Below are positions 26,096 to 35,182 of a DNA stretch of 64,000 nucleotides, one piece after another (the stretch's first letter is position 1; each line of letters begins with the position of its first letter). The DNA comes from UBA11986 sp963734955 (lineage in GTDB: Bacteria > Bacteroidota > Ignavibacteria > UBA10030 > UBA6906). Where the stretch lies: contig CAVTJO010000016.1 in NCBI GenBank assembly GCA_963734955.1, positions 124,001 through 188,000 of the forward strand, given 5' to 3'. The position numbers were made by a program, and so were the translations under genes. The notes beneath the pieces are model-generated. The model saw only the letters and a program-made list of their open reading frames with translations. It was not told the DNA's origin and did not search any database.

Positions 26096-26641
26096 TTATT
26101 TAAGTTTTGCAAGCGCACTCTTCAACTTGTCGAACGATTCGACCGATCCCGCCTGATACGCGAGGTCCATGTAGGCAATGTTGCCTTTCTTGTCTATGAC
26201 GTAGATCGTCCGGAGGTTGAACCCTGTATCAGGGTTATAACTGGAGTACGATCGTGCAACTTCGTGGTTATGATCGGAGAGCAGCGCAAATTGTAGGTTA
26301 TGATACTTGGCCCACTCCCGGTGGGAGTAGACGTAATCGCCGCTGATACCGTACACTGTCGCGCCGAGATCAGAGAGCGTGCCGAAGTTATCACGCATTG
26401 TACACATCTCCTTCGTACACCCTCCGCTCCAGTCAGCGGGGTAGAAGGCGAGGATAATATTGTTCTTACCGACGACGTCAGCGAGTCTGAGGGCTCGGAT
26501 GAGTGTGTCCTTTGTGGCAAGCGGCAATGTGAAATCTGGCGCCTTGTCACCGACATTCAGTTTGTCGAGCGCAAGTGCCTGCATTGCTCCCACAATGATG
26601 GGGAGGCACACGAAAGAAAAAAGCGACAGGTGTTTTGACAT
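26096..26641 (-). CDS. Exported peroxiredoxin (AhpC/TSA family)
   Basis: 181 residues from the ATG at 26641, which has GGAG six bases upstream. A signal-like hydrophobic N-terminus (FSFVCLPIIVGAMQALA) precedes the thioredoxin-fold domain. Peroxidatic cysteine is in PADWSGGCTKEMC, with a second Cys five residues on, as in BCP/PrxQ proteins. VGDKAPDFTLP and TIYVIDKKGNIAYMD are standard peroxiredoxin blocks. This is the second exported peroxiredoxin in the window. It should detoxify peroxides in the periplasm. Confidence 0.88.
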   Translation of the reverse strand: MSKHLSLFSFVCLPIIVGAMQALALDKLNVGDKAPDFTLPLATKDTLIRALRLADVVGKNNIILAFYPADWSGGCTKEMCTMRDNFGTLSDLGATVYGISGDYVYSHREWAKYHNLQFALLSDHNHEVARSYSSYNPDTGFNLRTIYVIDKKGNIAYMDLAYQAGSVESFDKLKSALAKLK

Positions 26642-26810
26642 GAGATCTCCTTCACGAGATATTCCACGCTCAAAATGTAGTGTTACGGGATGCAAAATGC
26701 AACATCTTCACAGTATCGTGGCTGCACGCTCCGTCTTGATTCTCTCTTGATCACTGAATATATTGTCACGGGGCCAATCCGATTTCGTCCATCAAAGCTT
26801 GATCTTGTTC

Positions 26811-27524
26811 ATGAATTTCTCACGGAAGACTGCGGTGGTTACCGGCGGTACAGGTGCCCTGGGGAGTGTTTGCGCCGACTACCTGTTGGAGCTCAAGTTT
26901 AACGTCGCAATTCCGTATACATCGGCAAAATCGCTTTCGAGCATGAAGGGACGACTTGACCAGAATGCCGGAAGACTTCTCACTCTCCGAACCGACCTTT
27001 CGGACGAAGAACAGGTAACAACATTCATGAATGAAGTCGTGAAAAGGTTCGGGTCGGTGGATTATTTGATCAACACCGCTGGTGGGTATGCAGGTGGGCG
27101 CACAATCGATGAAGTATCAGTTGATGAGTGGGAGAACATCATGAAGGTGAATGCCCGGACAGCGTTCCTTGTTTGCCGTGCAGCGCTTAGGGAGATGCGA
27201 AAGGGAAACTTCGGCCGCATCGTGAATATTGCGTCGATGCCGGCAGTCTCTCCAAGCGCGAGGAAAGGACCTTACGCGATCTCAAAACGGGCGGTAATAA
27301 CCCTCACCGAGACAATTGCCGAGGAAACCAAGGGGGTTGACATCACAGCGAATGCAATTGCGCCGAGCACGATTCTCACCGAGGCAAACCGGCAATCGAT
27401 GCCCGGTGCGGATTTCTCAAAATGGGTCTCTCCTCAGGACATCGCACAGCTGGCTCTCTACCTGTGTTCCGAAGAAGCAAGGAGTATCAGCGGGAACGTA
27501 ATCAAAATTTATGGCGCGGCATGA
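26811..27524 (+). CDS. Short-chain dehydrogenase/reductase
   Basis: 237 residues from the ATG at 26811. Rossmann NAD(P) motif TGGTGALG at the N-terminus, NTAGGYAGG, the catalytic Ser region IASMPAVSPSARKG, and the YAISK pair (Tyr and Lys). Classical SDR length. The substrate cannot be deduced. The open frame extends upstream of this ATG, but the homologous region begins here. Divergent from the peroxiredoxin gene. Confidence 0.88.
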   Translation: MNFSRKTAVVTGGTGALGSVCADYLLELKFNVAIPYTSAKSLSSMKGRLDQNAGRLLTLRTDLSDEEQVTTFMNEVVKRFGSVDYLINTAGGYAGGRTIDEVSVDEWENIMKVNARTAFLVCRAALREMRKGNFGRIVNIASMPAVSPSARKGPYAISKRAVITLTETIAEETKGVDITANAIAPSTILTEANRQSMPGADFSKWVSPQDIAQLALYLCSEEARSISGNVIKIYGAA

Positions 27525-27645
27525 TCGAGCAGAAACCCATTTGACTTTCAGATTCAATTCTCATAAATATTATCCCGAAGGCATTGACAATCTCTTGTGG
27601 CACTCTTCGTATCGACCCACTAATATTCAATACACCATCCTGTCT

Positions 27646-27677
27646 GCGGGAAACGTAAAGAGTGCTCCCGCTTTTTC
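27646..27677 (+). terminator. Hairpin with T-tract in the yqeY leader
   Basis: GCGGGA/TCCCGC stem with a 14-base loop followed by CTTTTTC, ending about 22 bases before the yqeY ATG. Either a terminator for the SDR transcript or an attenuator-like element in the yqeY leader. Confidence 0.5.
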
Positions 27678-27698
27678 ATTTTCAAAGGAACCTTCATC

Positions 27699-28154
27699 AT
27701 GGGACTAAAGGAGCAGATCGGCGACCAAATAAAATCCGCAATGAAGCTGCCCGACAAGACTCGCCTTGAAACTCTCCGAACCCTGAGGGCAGTCTTAATG
27801 GAGAAGGAGATCGAGAAACGCGGCTCGGGTCAGCCGGTGACACCGGAGGACGAGCTTGCAGTAATGACGAGTGCGGCCAAGAAACGAAAGGAGTCGATCG
27901 AACAGTTCGAGAAGGGTGGCCGACCGGAATTGGCCGACCAGGAACGGAGAGAGCTCGCGATCATTCAGGAATATCTGCCCAAACAGTTGTCGGCGGAAGA
28001 GATTTCCAGGATCATAGAACAAGTCGTTGCACAAACTGGAGCCACTTCTGCCGCGGATTTCGGAAAGGTAATGCCCCAAGTGATGAAGCAGCTTAAAGGA
28101 CAGGCCGATGGCAAGGTCATCCAGGATCTGGTGAGGAAACGGCTCGGTGGTTGA
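27699..28154 (+). CDS. yqeY: GatB/YqeY domain protein
   Basis: 151 residues, full length for stand-alone YqeY. Typical blocks are LETLRTLRAVLMEKEIEK, AKKRKESIEQFEKGGRPELA, EYLPKQLSAEEI, and the terminal FGKVMPQVMKQLKGQADGK. The fold matches the tail of the GatB amidotransferase subunit and binds tRNA, but the physiological role of free YqeY is unknown. AAAGGA lies upstream. It is followed 18 bases later by mutS2. Confidence 0.94.
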   Translation: MGLKEQIGDQIKSAMKLPDKTRLETLRTLRAVLMEKEIEKRGSGQPVTPEDELAVMTSAAKKRKESIEQFEKGGRPELADQERRELAIIQEYLPKQLSAEEISRIIEQVVAQTGATSAADFGKVMPQVMKQLKGQADGKVIQDLVRKRLGG

Positions 28155-28172
28155 CAGAATGGAACGGTAGTC

Positions 28173-30539
28173 ATGAAGTTCGAACACGCCGCGACAAGGC
28201 TTGAATTTGAGAAGGTTCTTCAGCGGGTTCAGAGATATGCCTCATCGGATCCCGGAAGAGAACTGTTGTCGTCACCCGAGTTCCTTCCATCGGTCCAAGC
28301 GATCAAGTATGAACTCTCCTGCGTATCGGAACTAAAAGGCCTGATCGAGGCCGAAGGGTACATTCCCCTTGAGGGAATCCATCCCGTCAGAGCCTCCATA
28401 GTGAAGTCCGGCGTCGAAGGGGCGGTTCTGCAACCCAGGGAGGTTCTGCAGATTGGACTGACAATGAAAGCAGCAAAGACCCTTCGCGAGTTTCTGTACA
28501 AACAGCGGACACAGACACTGCTTGTTTGGGAGATTGCAGAGCCACTGCACATTGACAAGGTCCTCATCTACAACATCGAACGCGCAATTGACGAGTCGGG
28601 GGCAGTAAAGGCCAATGCGTCAAAAGAGCTGCAGTCCGTCCGGCGGGCCATCAGTGAAAAGTATGACGATCTGAGAAAGCGTCTTGAGAGAATTCTGAAA
28701 TCAGTTTCAGACCAGGGGTTCAGCCAGGATGACATTATCACTACTCGCGAAGGACGCATGGTGATCCCCGTGAAGTCCGAGCACAAGAACAGGGTGCAAG
28801 GATTCATTCACAGCGCGTCCGCGAGCGGGGCAACAGTGTTCATTGAACCCTCCGAGACTCTCGAAACCAACAATGAGATACGCAGCCTCCAGTTTCAGGA
28901 GCAACGAGAGGTTGAACGCATCCTGAAGGAACTCACCGGACAGATTCGCGAAGAGAGGGAGCACTTACTCGGAAGCCTTGCCATCCTTGCAAGGCTCGAT
29001 GCATTGCATGCGAAAGCAAAGTACTCCGTGGAAGTCATTGGTGTTCAACCATCGGTTGTTGAATCCGGTGGGATGAAGATTGTTCAGGGGCGTCACCCAA
29101 TTCTGATGATGACGCACGGGTACAATGGAACAGTTCCTCTTGATCTTGAGCTTGGAGACAGCTACAGAACGCTCGTCATCAGTGGCCCGAACGCAGGCGG
29201 CAAAAGTGTGACAATGAAATGTGTCGGGCTGCTTGTGCTGATGACCCAGGTGGGGCTTCACATTCCTGCGTCAGATCAGTCGGTCGTAAGGATCTTCGGA
29301 AAGATCTTCGTCGATATCGGTGACGAGCAGTCAATCGAAAACGATCTCAGCACATTCAGTTCTCACCTCAAGAACCTCCGTGACGTTGCCGCGGAGGCGG
29401 ACCGGACGAGCCTTGTTCTGATCGATGAAATTGGATCCGGGACGGATCCGGGGGAGGGGAGTGCAATCGCAGCGTCGATGCTTGAGTTGCTCACGAAGCG
29501 CGGTTCATGTACGATCGCTACAACTCATCATGGCGCGCTCAAGGTGTTTGCCTACGAGACCGACGGCGTGGAAAACGGAGCGATGGAATTCGACCAAGAG
29601 ACACTGACGCCGACGTACCGTTTCAAAGCAGGGATGCCCGGAAGCAGCTACGCCCTGGAAATGGCCGACCGGCTGGGGCTCAACAAGGAACTGTTGGACC
29701 GTTCTCGCGAGCTTCTCGGCCATCAACAGACAAAGCTCGAGGGGCTGATTGGAGAACTGGAAGGTTCGGCACAAAAGTACAGGTTGCGGCTTGAGGTTCT
29801 GGCTGAAGAGAAGGCTCGCGTTGACGAGCTTGTCAGGCAGTACGAAGCGAGGATTGCTGCGCAATCCAGGGAGCTGAAGGAGGTCAAGCGGCACGCGATC
29901 GACGAAGCAAAACAGATTGTCGACAGGGCCAATGCAGTGATCGAGCGAAGCGTCCGCGAAATCCGAGAAACAAATGCGGACAAGGCAACGCTAAAAGAGC
30001 TGCGGCAGGAAGTGGCGGGGCTGAAACAAGAGCTGGAGAAGGAACACACAACGGCTTCGGTCGAGACTGAAACGATGGAAACGGAGCACATCGAAGCAGG
30101 CGCGACAGTGCGGCTGAAGGATGGCGGAGAGGTTGGAGAGGTGGAGAGTATTGCCGCCGATGGAAGAACCGCCGTCGTGGTGTTCGGCATCGTGAAGATG
30201 AAGTTGCCGATCAGCAATCTTCGCACCACACACGAACGGCAACGGCAACGTGCACCACAATCGTTTGCACGGCTTGAAAAGCCTGAACAGATCCCGACCG
30301 ATATTGACCTGAGGGGAATGAACGGGGATGAAGCAATTCCTTTGGTTGACAAATTCCTCGACACCGCGATGCTGGCGGGCCTTCACCGGGTCGACATTAT
30401 CCACGGGAAAGGAACGGGCGCCCTGCGAAAGAAAGTGACTGAATTTCTCTCAAATCACCCACGTGTCAAGTCATTTCGACTTGCTGAATGGAATGAAGGT
30501 GGGACCGGTGCGACGGTCGTGGAGCTGAAGTCTGAGTAA
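28173..30539 (+). CDS. mutS2: Endonuclease MutS2
   Basis: 788 residues. The MutS ATPase has Walker A GPNAGGKSVTMK (~336), DEIGSGTDPGEGSA and TTHHGALK. A long coiled-coil segment (~520-640) and a C-terminal Smr nuclease domain (~708-788; IDLRGMNGDEA, IIHGKGTGALR) complete the MutS2 architecture. MutS2 proteins suppress homologous recombination or rescue collided ribosomes in species studied. The stop codon overlaps the ATG of the biotin carboxylase gene (TAATG), so the two are translationally coupled. Confidence 0.96.
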   Translation: MKFEHAATRLEFEKVLQRVQRYASSDPGRELLSSPEFLPSVQAIKYELSCVSELKGLIEAEGYIPLEGIHPVRASIVKSGVEGAVLQPREVLQIGLTMKAAKTLREFLYKQRTQTLLVWEIAEPLHIDKVLIYNIERAIDESGAVKANASKELQSVRRAISEKYDDLRKRLERILKSVSDQGFSQDDIITTREGRMVIPVKSEHKNRVQGFIHSASASGATVFIEPSETLETNNEIRSLQFQEQREVERILKELTGQIREEREHLLGSLAILARLDALHAKAKYSVEVIGVQPSVVESGGMKIVQGRHPILMMTHGYNGTVPLDLELGDSYRTLVISGPNAGGKSVTMKCVGLLVLMTQVGLHIPASDQSVVRIFGKIFVDIGDEQSIENDLSTFSSHLKNLRDVAAEADRTSLVLIDEIGSGTDPGEGSAIAASMLELLTKRGSCTIATTHHGALKVFAYETDGVENGAMEFDQETLTPTYRFKAGMPGSSYALEMADRLGLNKELLDRSRELLGHQQTKLEGLIGELEGSAQKYRLRLEVLAEEKARVDELVRQYEARIAAQSRELKEVKRHAIDEAKQIVDRANAVIERSVREIRETNADKATLKELRQEVAGLKQELEKEHTTASVETETMETEHIEAGATVRLKDGGEVGEVESIAADGRTAVVVFGIVKMKLPISNLRTTHERQRQRAPQSFARLEKPEQIPTDIDLRGMNGDEAIPLVDKFLDTAMLAGLHRVDIIHGKGTGALRKKVTEFLSNHPRVKSFRLAEWNEGGTGATVVELKSE

Positions 30540-32077
30540 TGGCCCGAACGCAGATTAATAAAATCCTGATTGCGAACCGCGGCGAGATCGCAGTGCGCAT
30601 TATTCGTACATGTCGTGAGTTGGGAATCCAAACGGTTGCCATCTACTCCGATGTCGATCGGACCATGCCCCATGTTCTCATGGCCGACGAAGCGTATCCG
30701 ATTGGCCCGGCACCTTCCAGTGACAGCTACCTTTCGATCGACAAGATCCTTTCTGTTGCAGGGAAGTCCTGTGCTGATGCGATTCATCCGGGATATGGCT
30801 TCCTTTCGGAGCGGGCAGAGTTTGCTGAACGGGTTGTCCGGGAGGGATTCATCTTCATCGGTCCCCACGCGGATTCCATCCGGGCGATGGGGGACAAGAC
30901 AGCGGCCCGGAAACTGGTTGCACAGGCAAACGTCCCCACCGTCCCGGGAACTCCCGAAGCAGTTAGCACGGAAGTCGAGGCAAAACAGTTCTGCGACCAA
31001 GTCGGCTTTCCAGTGCTTATCAAGGCTGCAGCAGGTGGTGGCGGAAAGGGAATGCGTGTTGTCCACAACGGCAATGAATTGTCATCTGCCCTCCGCGAAG
31101 CCACGTCCGAAGCGGAGAAGGCGTTCGGTGATTCACGCGTGTACCTTGAGAAGTACCTGGAGAGTCCGCGTCACGTGGAGTTTCAGATACTGGCGGACAA
31201 GTATGGCAACACGATCCACCTCGGAGAGCGTGAGTGTTCCATCCAGCGCAGACACCAGAAGCTTATCGAAGAGACGCCGTCCGTTATTGTGGACGACGCA
31301 ATGCGTGCAAAAATGGGTGAAACGGCGGTAGCCGCGGCCAAAGCATGCGGCTATGAGAACGCAGGCACAATCGAGTTCCTTGTCGACAAGAACCGCAATT
31401 TCTATTTCCTTGAAATGAACACCCGGCTTCAAGTTGAACATCCAATCACCGAGTTAAGAACTGGAATCGATCTCGTTGCCGCACAGGTTCGTATCGCAAT
31501 GGGAGAAAAGCTCCCGTGGACACAGAGTGATATTGAGTTTCGCGGACATGCACTCGAATGCCGTATCTGTGCGGAGGATCCTGAAAATAATTACCTGCCA
31601 TCGACAGGTATTATATCTCACCTAAGGCCCCCCATGGGGTTTGGTGTCCGGGACGACCGCGGCATCGAGCAGGGATGCGAAGTGTCGGTGTACTACGATC
31701 CGCTTCTTGCAAAGCTCATCTGCTGGGGCCGCACACGGGCAGAAGTACTGGCGCGAATGAAAAGGGCGCTTCGCGAATACCGTCTTCTCGGCGTGAAGAC
31801 GAACATCCCTTTGCACCTGTTCGTCCTCGACCATCCGAATTTTGTCAGCGGTGACTTCAATACCCACTTCCTCACAGATTCCTTTAGTCCTGAGCGACTT
31901 CATCAACCCTCCCGCATCGAACTGATTGCAGCAGCGGCAGTGTGTGCGGCAAACTACCGCCCAACGCAGTCAGACGGACTCTTGTCGAGAAACCCACGGG
32001 ACGGAGCCGAGATTCCTTCAAACGGTCAGAAACCGAACAAATGGAAAACGCAGCGTATGGAAAATCTGGATTCGTGA
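30539..32077 (+). CDS. Biotin carboxylase subunit (acetyl-/propionyl-CoA or pyruvate carboxylase)
   Basis: 512 residues. Biotin carboxylase with KILIANRGEIAVRIIRTCRE-type N-terminus, the ATP-grasp glycine loop KAAAGGGGKGMR (~163), and the EMNTRLQVEHPITEL catalytic block (~291). It carboxylates biotin on the carrier encoded directly downstream, using ATP and bicarbonate. The last ~60 residues extend past the usual AccC end and are poorly conserved in appearance. No carboxyltransferase subunit lies nearby, so the acceptor is unknown. The one-base overlap with mutS2 and one-base gap to the carrier gene define an operon. Confidence 0.93.
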   Translation: MARTQINKILIANRGEIAVRIIRTCRELGIQTVAIYSDVDRTMPHVLMADEAYPIGPAPSSDSYLSIDKILSVAGKSCADAIHPGYGFLSERAEFAERVVREGFIFIGPHADSIRAMGDKTAARKLVAQANVPTVPGTPEAVSTEVEAKQFCDQVGFPVLIKAAAGGGGKGMRVVHNGNELSSALREATSEAEKAFGDSRVYLEKYLESPRHVEFQILADKYGNTIHLGERECSIQRRHQKLIEETPSVIVDDAMRAKMGETAVAAAKACGYENAGTIEFLVDKNRNFYFLEMNTRLQVEHPITELRTGIDLVAAQVRIAMGEKLPWTQSDIEFRGHALECRICAEDPENNYLPSTGIISHLRPPMGFGVRDDRGIEQGCEVSVYYDPLLAKLICWGRTRAEVLARMKRALREYRLLGVKTNIPLHLFVLDHPNFVSGDFNTHFLTDSFSPERLHQPSRIELIAAAAVCAANYRPTQSDGLLSRNPRDGAEIPSNGQKPNKWKTQRMENLDS

Positions 32078-32078
32078 C

Positions 32079-32576
32079 ATGAGTGATTTCATTGTTCAAA
32101 TACGAGGAGTTGAGTATGAAGTGACTGTTGCGTCCGATGGGAGTGTTTCGGTAAACGGGCAACCGGGAGAAATCGATATTCGGCCCATCGGAGAAAACAC
32201 GTTTTCAGTTTTGATCGATAATGTGTCAACGCAAATTACGGCAAGGGGAGGAGGAAACCACTATGACGTGTTACTCGGGAATAATCAAGTGGACGCGTAT
32301 GTGGAGAGTACACGCGATAGACTTCTAAAGAAATATGTGACCTCCTCGCCTGGTGCAAGTCGGCGATATGAGATTCACGCTCCGATGCCCGCTCTCGTTG
32401 TAAGGGTCGAGGTGGCGGAAGGAGATAGCGTGAAGGAAGGACAAGGATTGATTGTTCTGGAAGCGATGAAAATGGAGAATGAAATCAAGGCCTACCAGAA
32501 TGGACGAGTGAAAGAGGTCTATGTCATAAAAGGAAAGCCTGTTGAAAAGGGCGAATTGTTGATGTTGTTGGAATAA
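32079..32576 (+). CDS. Biotin carboxyl carrier protein
   Basis: 165 residues from the ATG at 32079. The C-terminal biotinyl domain (~90-165) has the lysine in EAMKMENEIKAYQNG and the hairpin partners IHAPMPALVVRVEV and KPVEKGELLMLLE. The first ~85 residues form a beta-rich domain like that of acyl-CoA carboxylase alpha-subunit linkers (BT-like). This layout is more usual for propionyl/methylcrotonyl-type or decarboxylase-linked carriers than for AccB. It accepts CO2 from the preceding biotin carboxylase. purL follows 27 bases later. Confidence 0.9.
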   Translation: MSDFIVQIRGVEYEVTVASDGSVSVNGQPGEIDIRPIGENTFSVLIDNVSTQITARGGGNHYDVLLGNNQVDAYVESTRDRLLKKYVTSSPGASRRYEIHAPMPALVVRVEVAEGDSVKEGQGLIVLEAMKMENEIKAYQNGRVKEVYVIKGKPVEKGELLMLLE

Positions 32577-32603
32577 CGTTTCTCTCGCAATGCGAGCAAC
32601 TCG

Positions 32604-34856
32604 ATGACTTCAGCTGTTGGTGTGATTGCCGAACCGTCGGTCGATCTTGATCTGGCGCTTGAACACGGTCTGACGGAGGAGGAATACGGAATGATCCGCA
32701 GGCTCCTCGGTCGTGTACCATCTTACACCGAGCTCGGAATCTTCAGTGTAATGTGGAGCGAGCACTGCAGTTACAAGAATTCAATAGCAGTGTTGAAGAC
32801 TCTTCCTCGAACTGGTGGCAGGCTTCTTGTGGGAGCAGGCGAGGAGAATGCCGGCCTTGTTGATATCGGCGACGGTCTTGCAGTTGCGTTCAAGATCGAA
32901 AGCCACAACCATCCATCAGCTGTCGAGCCGTATCAGGGTGCGGCAACCGGAGTAGGTGGAATAATGAGGGACATTTTCACAATGGGTGCCCGCCCGATTG
33001 CGGCCTTGAACTCTCTCAGGTTCGGTCCTCTAGACGATGAAAGGACACGATATCTCTTTAGGGGAGTGGTCAAAGGTATTGGTGATTATGGAAATAGCTT
33101 CGGTGTTCCTACAGTTGCGGGTGAGGTATATTTCGACCCGTGCTATCAGGAGAACCCGTTGGTCAATGCAATGTCGGTTGGGATTGTAAAGCATGGAGAG
33201 TGGGCAAGCGCAGTAGCAAAGGGCGAGGGAAACCCCGTCATGATTGTGGGGTCAGCTACTGGCCGGGACGGAATTCACGGTGCGACATTTGCTTCGGAAG
33301 AAATCTCAGAGAAGTCGGAGGCAAAACGACCGTCAGTGCAGGTGGGCGATCCGTTTACGGAGAAACTGCTCCTCGAAGCGACCCTTGAGGCTATTCGATC
33401 GGGATTCGTCGTGGGCATTCAGGATATGGGTGCAGCCGGGATCACGTGCTCGACTTCCGAGATGAGCGCAAAGGGAAAGACAGGCATGAGAATTGACCTC
33501 GACAGAGTTCCTGCAAGAGAGATCGGAATGACTGCCTATGAGCTCATGCTGTCTGAGTCTCAGGAGAGAATGCTTGTTGTTGTGAAGAAACATTTTGAAG
33601 AAGAGGTGAGGGAGATATTTGCCAAGTGGGACCTCGTTGCCGAAATCATTGGAGAGGTTACAGCGGGAGATCGACTTGTAGTGTCGCATCATGGCGAAAT
33701 TGTCGCGGACGTCCCAAGTGATTCTCTGGTGTTGGGAGGTGGTGCTCCAGTATACATTCGCGAGGCAAAAGAACCTGCATACCTGGCTAATACGCGAAAG
33801 ATGGATGTGTCAGATGTGAAAATGCCGGGCGATTTGGGTGGCGCCTTGTTGAAGCTGCTTGCATCGCCTAACATTGCCAGCAAGCGCTGGGTGTCGCAAC
33901 AGTATGACCACATGGTGAGAACGAATAACGTAGTTTTGGGTGGATCAGATGCAGGGGTAGTTCTTTTGAAGGAAAGCAATAAGGCCGTCGCATTGACAAC
34001 CGACTGTAATGCGCGGTATGTGTACCTCGATCCCTACAGGGGTGGCATCATTGCGGTGGCCGAGGCAGCCCGCAACGTTGTCTGTGTCGGTGCCGAGCCT
34101 CTGGCAATCACAAACTGCCTGAACTTTGGGAATCCGTACGACCCCGAAGTATACTGGCAGTTCCGCGAGGCCGTCAGAGGCGTGGGCTACGCCTGCAGGG
34201 TATTCAATACACCAGTTACCGGCGGCAACGTGAGCTTCTACAATGAAGGTCCGAAGGCGTCTGTGTTTCCAACACCGGTTATAGGTATGCTTGGCTTAAT
34301 TGATGACGTCTCTCATGTTACCACCGCGAATTTCAAGGACGAAGGCGACGTAATTGTGCTGGTTGGACGAACTAACGGCCACATAGGTGGCTCCGAGTAT
34401 CTCTCGACGATACATGGTATCGTTGGAGGTGAACCGCCGGCGATTGACCTTGCGTGCGAGAAAGCCGTTCACGAAGCATGTCTGGCTGCTATACGTCAAG
34501 GAATTGTGAAGTCTGCGCATGATTGCTCCGAGGGTGGGCTCGCTGTGGCTATTGCTGAGGGATGCGTGCTTACCGAGCGGAAGCAGATTGGCGCAACTAT
34601 CGTTCCTGGCAAGCTTGCGGTTCGACCGGACCACTGGCTTTTCGGTGAGGATCAGTCAAGGATACTTCTCACCGTGGATCCTGGTGATCTTTCGCTGCTT
34701 CATAGAATCTGTGCCAGCCATCGTGTCGAATCGACGAAATTAGGAAGCGTGGGTGGGGATATGTTCAGAGTGGAGGGACTTTTGGAACTCGCATGCACCG
34801 ACTGCGTGCAGACATACCACGGTTCAATCGACAGATGGATGGGTAAGTTTACATAA
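32604..34856 (+). CDS. purL: Phosphoribosylformylglycinamidine synthase subunit PurL (small type)
   Basis: 750 residues, the short PurL that works with separate PurS and PurQ. It catalyses the ATP-dependent fourth step of purine synthesis, FGAR to FGAM. Signatures are MWSEHCSYKNS, FKIESHNHPSA (~96), GAATGVGGIMRDIFTMGARP, QDMGAAGITCSTSEMS and the second-half GNVSFYNE. No purS or purQ is seen in the window. AT-rich bases and a converging gene follow. Confidence 0.97.
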   Translation: MTSAVGVIAEPSVDLDLALEHGLTEEEYGMIRRLLGRVPSYTELGIFSVMWSEHCSYKNSIAVLKTLPRTGGRLLVGAGEENAGLVDIGDGLAVAFKIESHNHPSAVEPYQGAATGVGGIMRDIFTMGARPIAALNSLRFGPLDDERTRYLFRGVVKGIGDYGNSFGVPTVAGEVYFDPCYQENPLVNAMSVGIVKHGEWASAVAKGEGNPVMIVGSATGRDGIHGATFASEEISEKSEAKRPSVQVGDPFTEKLLLEATLEAIRSGFVVGIQDMGAAGITCSTSEMSAKGKTGMRIDLDRVPAREIGMTAYELMLSESQERMLVVVKKHFEEEVREIFAKWDLVAEIIGEVTAGDRLVVSHHGEIVADVPSDSLVLGGGAPVYIREAKEPAYLANTRKMDVSDVKMPGDLGGALLKLLASPNIASKRWVSQQYDHMVRTNNVVLGGSDAGVVLLKESNKAVALTTDCNARYVYLDPYRGGIIAVAEAARNVVCVGAEPLAITNCLNFGNPYDPEVYWQFREAVRGVGYACRVFNTPVTGGNVSFYNEGPKASVFPTPVIGMLGLIDDVSHVTTANFKDEGDVIVLVGRTNGHIGGSEYLSTIHGIVGGEPPAIDLACEKAVHEACLAAIRQGIVKSAHDCSEGGLAVAIAEGCVLTERKQIGATIVPGKLAVRPDHWLFGEDQSRILLTVDPGDLSLLHRICASHRVESTKLGSVGGDMFRVEGLLELACTDCVQTYHGSIDRWMGKFT

Positions 34857-34887
34857 CATACATTATTTGTATTTATATCCCCAGTGT

Positions 34888-35181
34888 TTATTCCTCGTGA
34901 TCATGCGTCGCACCTTCCAGTTCCTTGTCGAGCCTTCGGCGCCTCCGGTTCAGAAGTATTGCCAGGCCTCCAACCGTCAGAACGGTCACCCCTAAGTATG
35001 TCATGCGATTCCCAATCTCCGGAAATATGATTGGTTGTTCGCCAACTTGAGGCCTGATCGCTTCGAGTGAGTCCCTCTGCTTCAGCGAGATCGAGTCTGT
35101 TTCCGATGCTTCAACCCGATTGGCGCCTGATCCTTGTACCCAGAGAACCGCACCAGTGAGGAGCACCACGAAGTATCTCAT
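34888..35181 (-). CDS. Small membrane protein encoded after cytochrome b
   Basis: 97 residues from the ATG at 35181, one base after the cytochrome b stop. An N-terminal signal-like helix (YFVVLLTGAVLWVQGSG), a ~35-residue acidic spacer and a C-terminal transmembrane helix (YLGVTVLTVGGLAILL) followed by a basic RRRRR tail facing the cytosol. No heme motif (CxxCH) is present. Its place in the operon suggests an accessory subunit of the cytochrome b/Rieske complex, but no homology is recognised. Confidence 0.65.
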   Translation of the reverse strand: MRYFVVLLTGAVLWVQGSGANRVEASETDSISLKQRDSLEAIRPQVGEQPIIFPEIGNRMTYLGVTVLTVGGLAILLNRRRRRLDKELEGATHDHEE

Positions 35182-35182
35182 A

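Noticed and set aside
27584..27626. TTGACA and TAATAT as a yqeY promoter
   Set aside because: The spacing is 31 bases, too long for a standard promoter.
29723..30364. Minus-strand 213-codon frame with a Ser-rich product
   Set aside because: Antisense to the mutS2 coiled coil. The low-complexity Ser/Arg composition is an artefact of the reverse frame.
30455..31066. Minus-strand 203-codon frame
   Set aside because: Antisense to mutS2 and biotin carboxylase, without recognisable domains.
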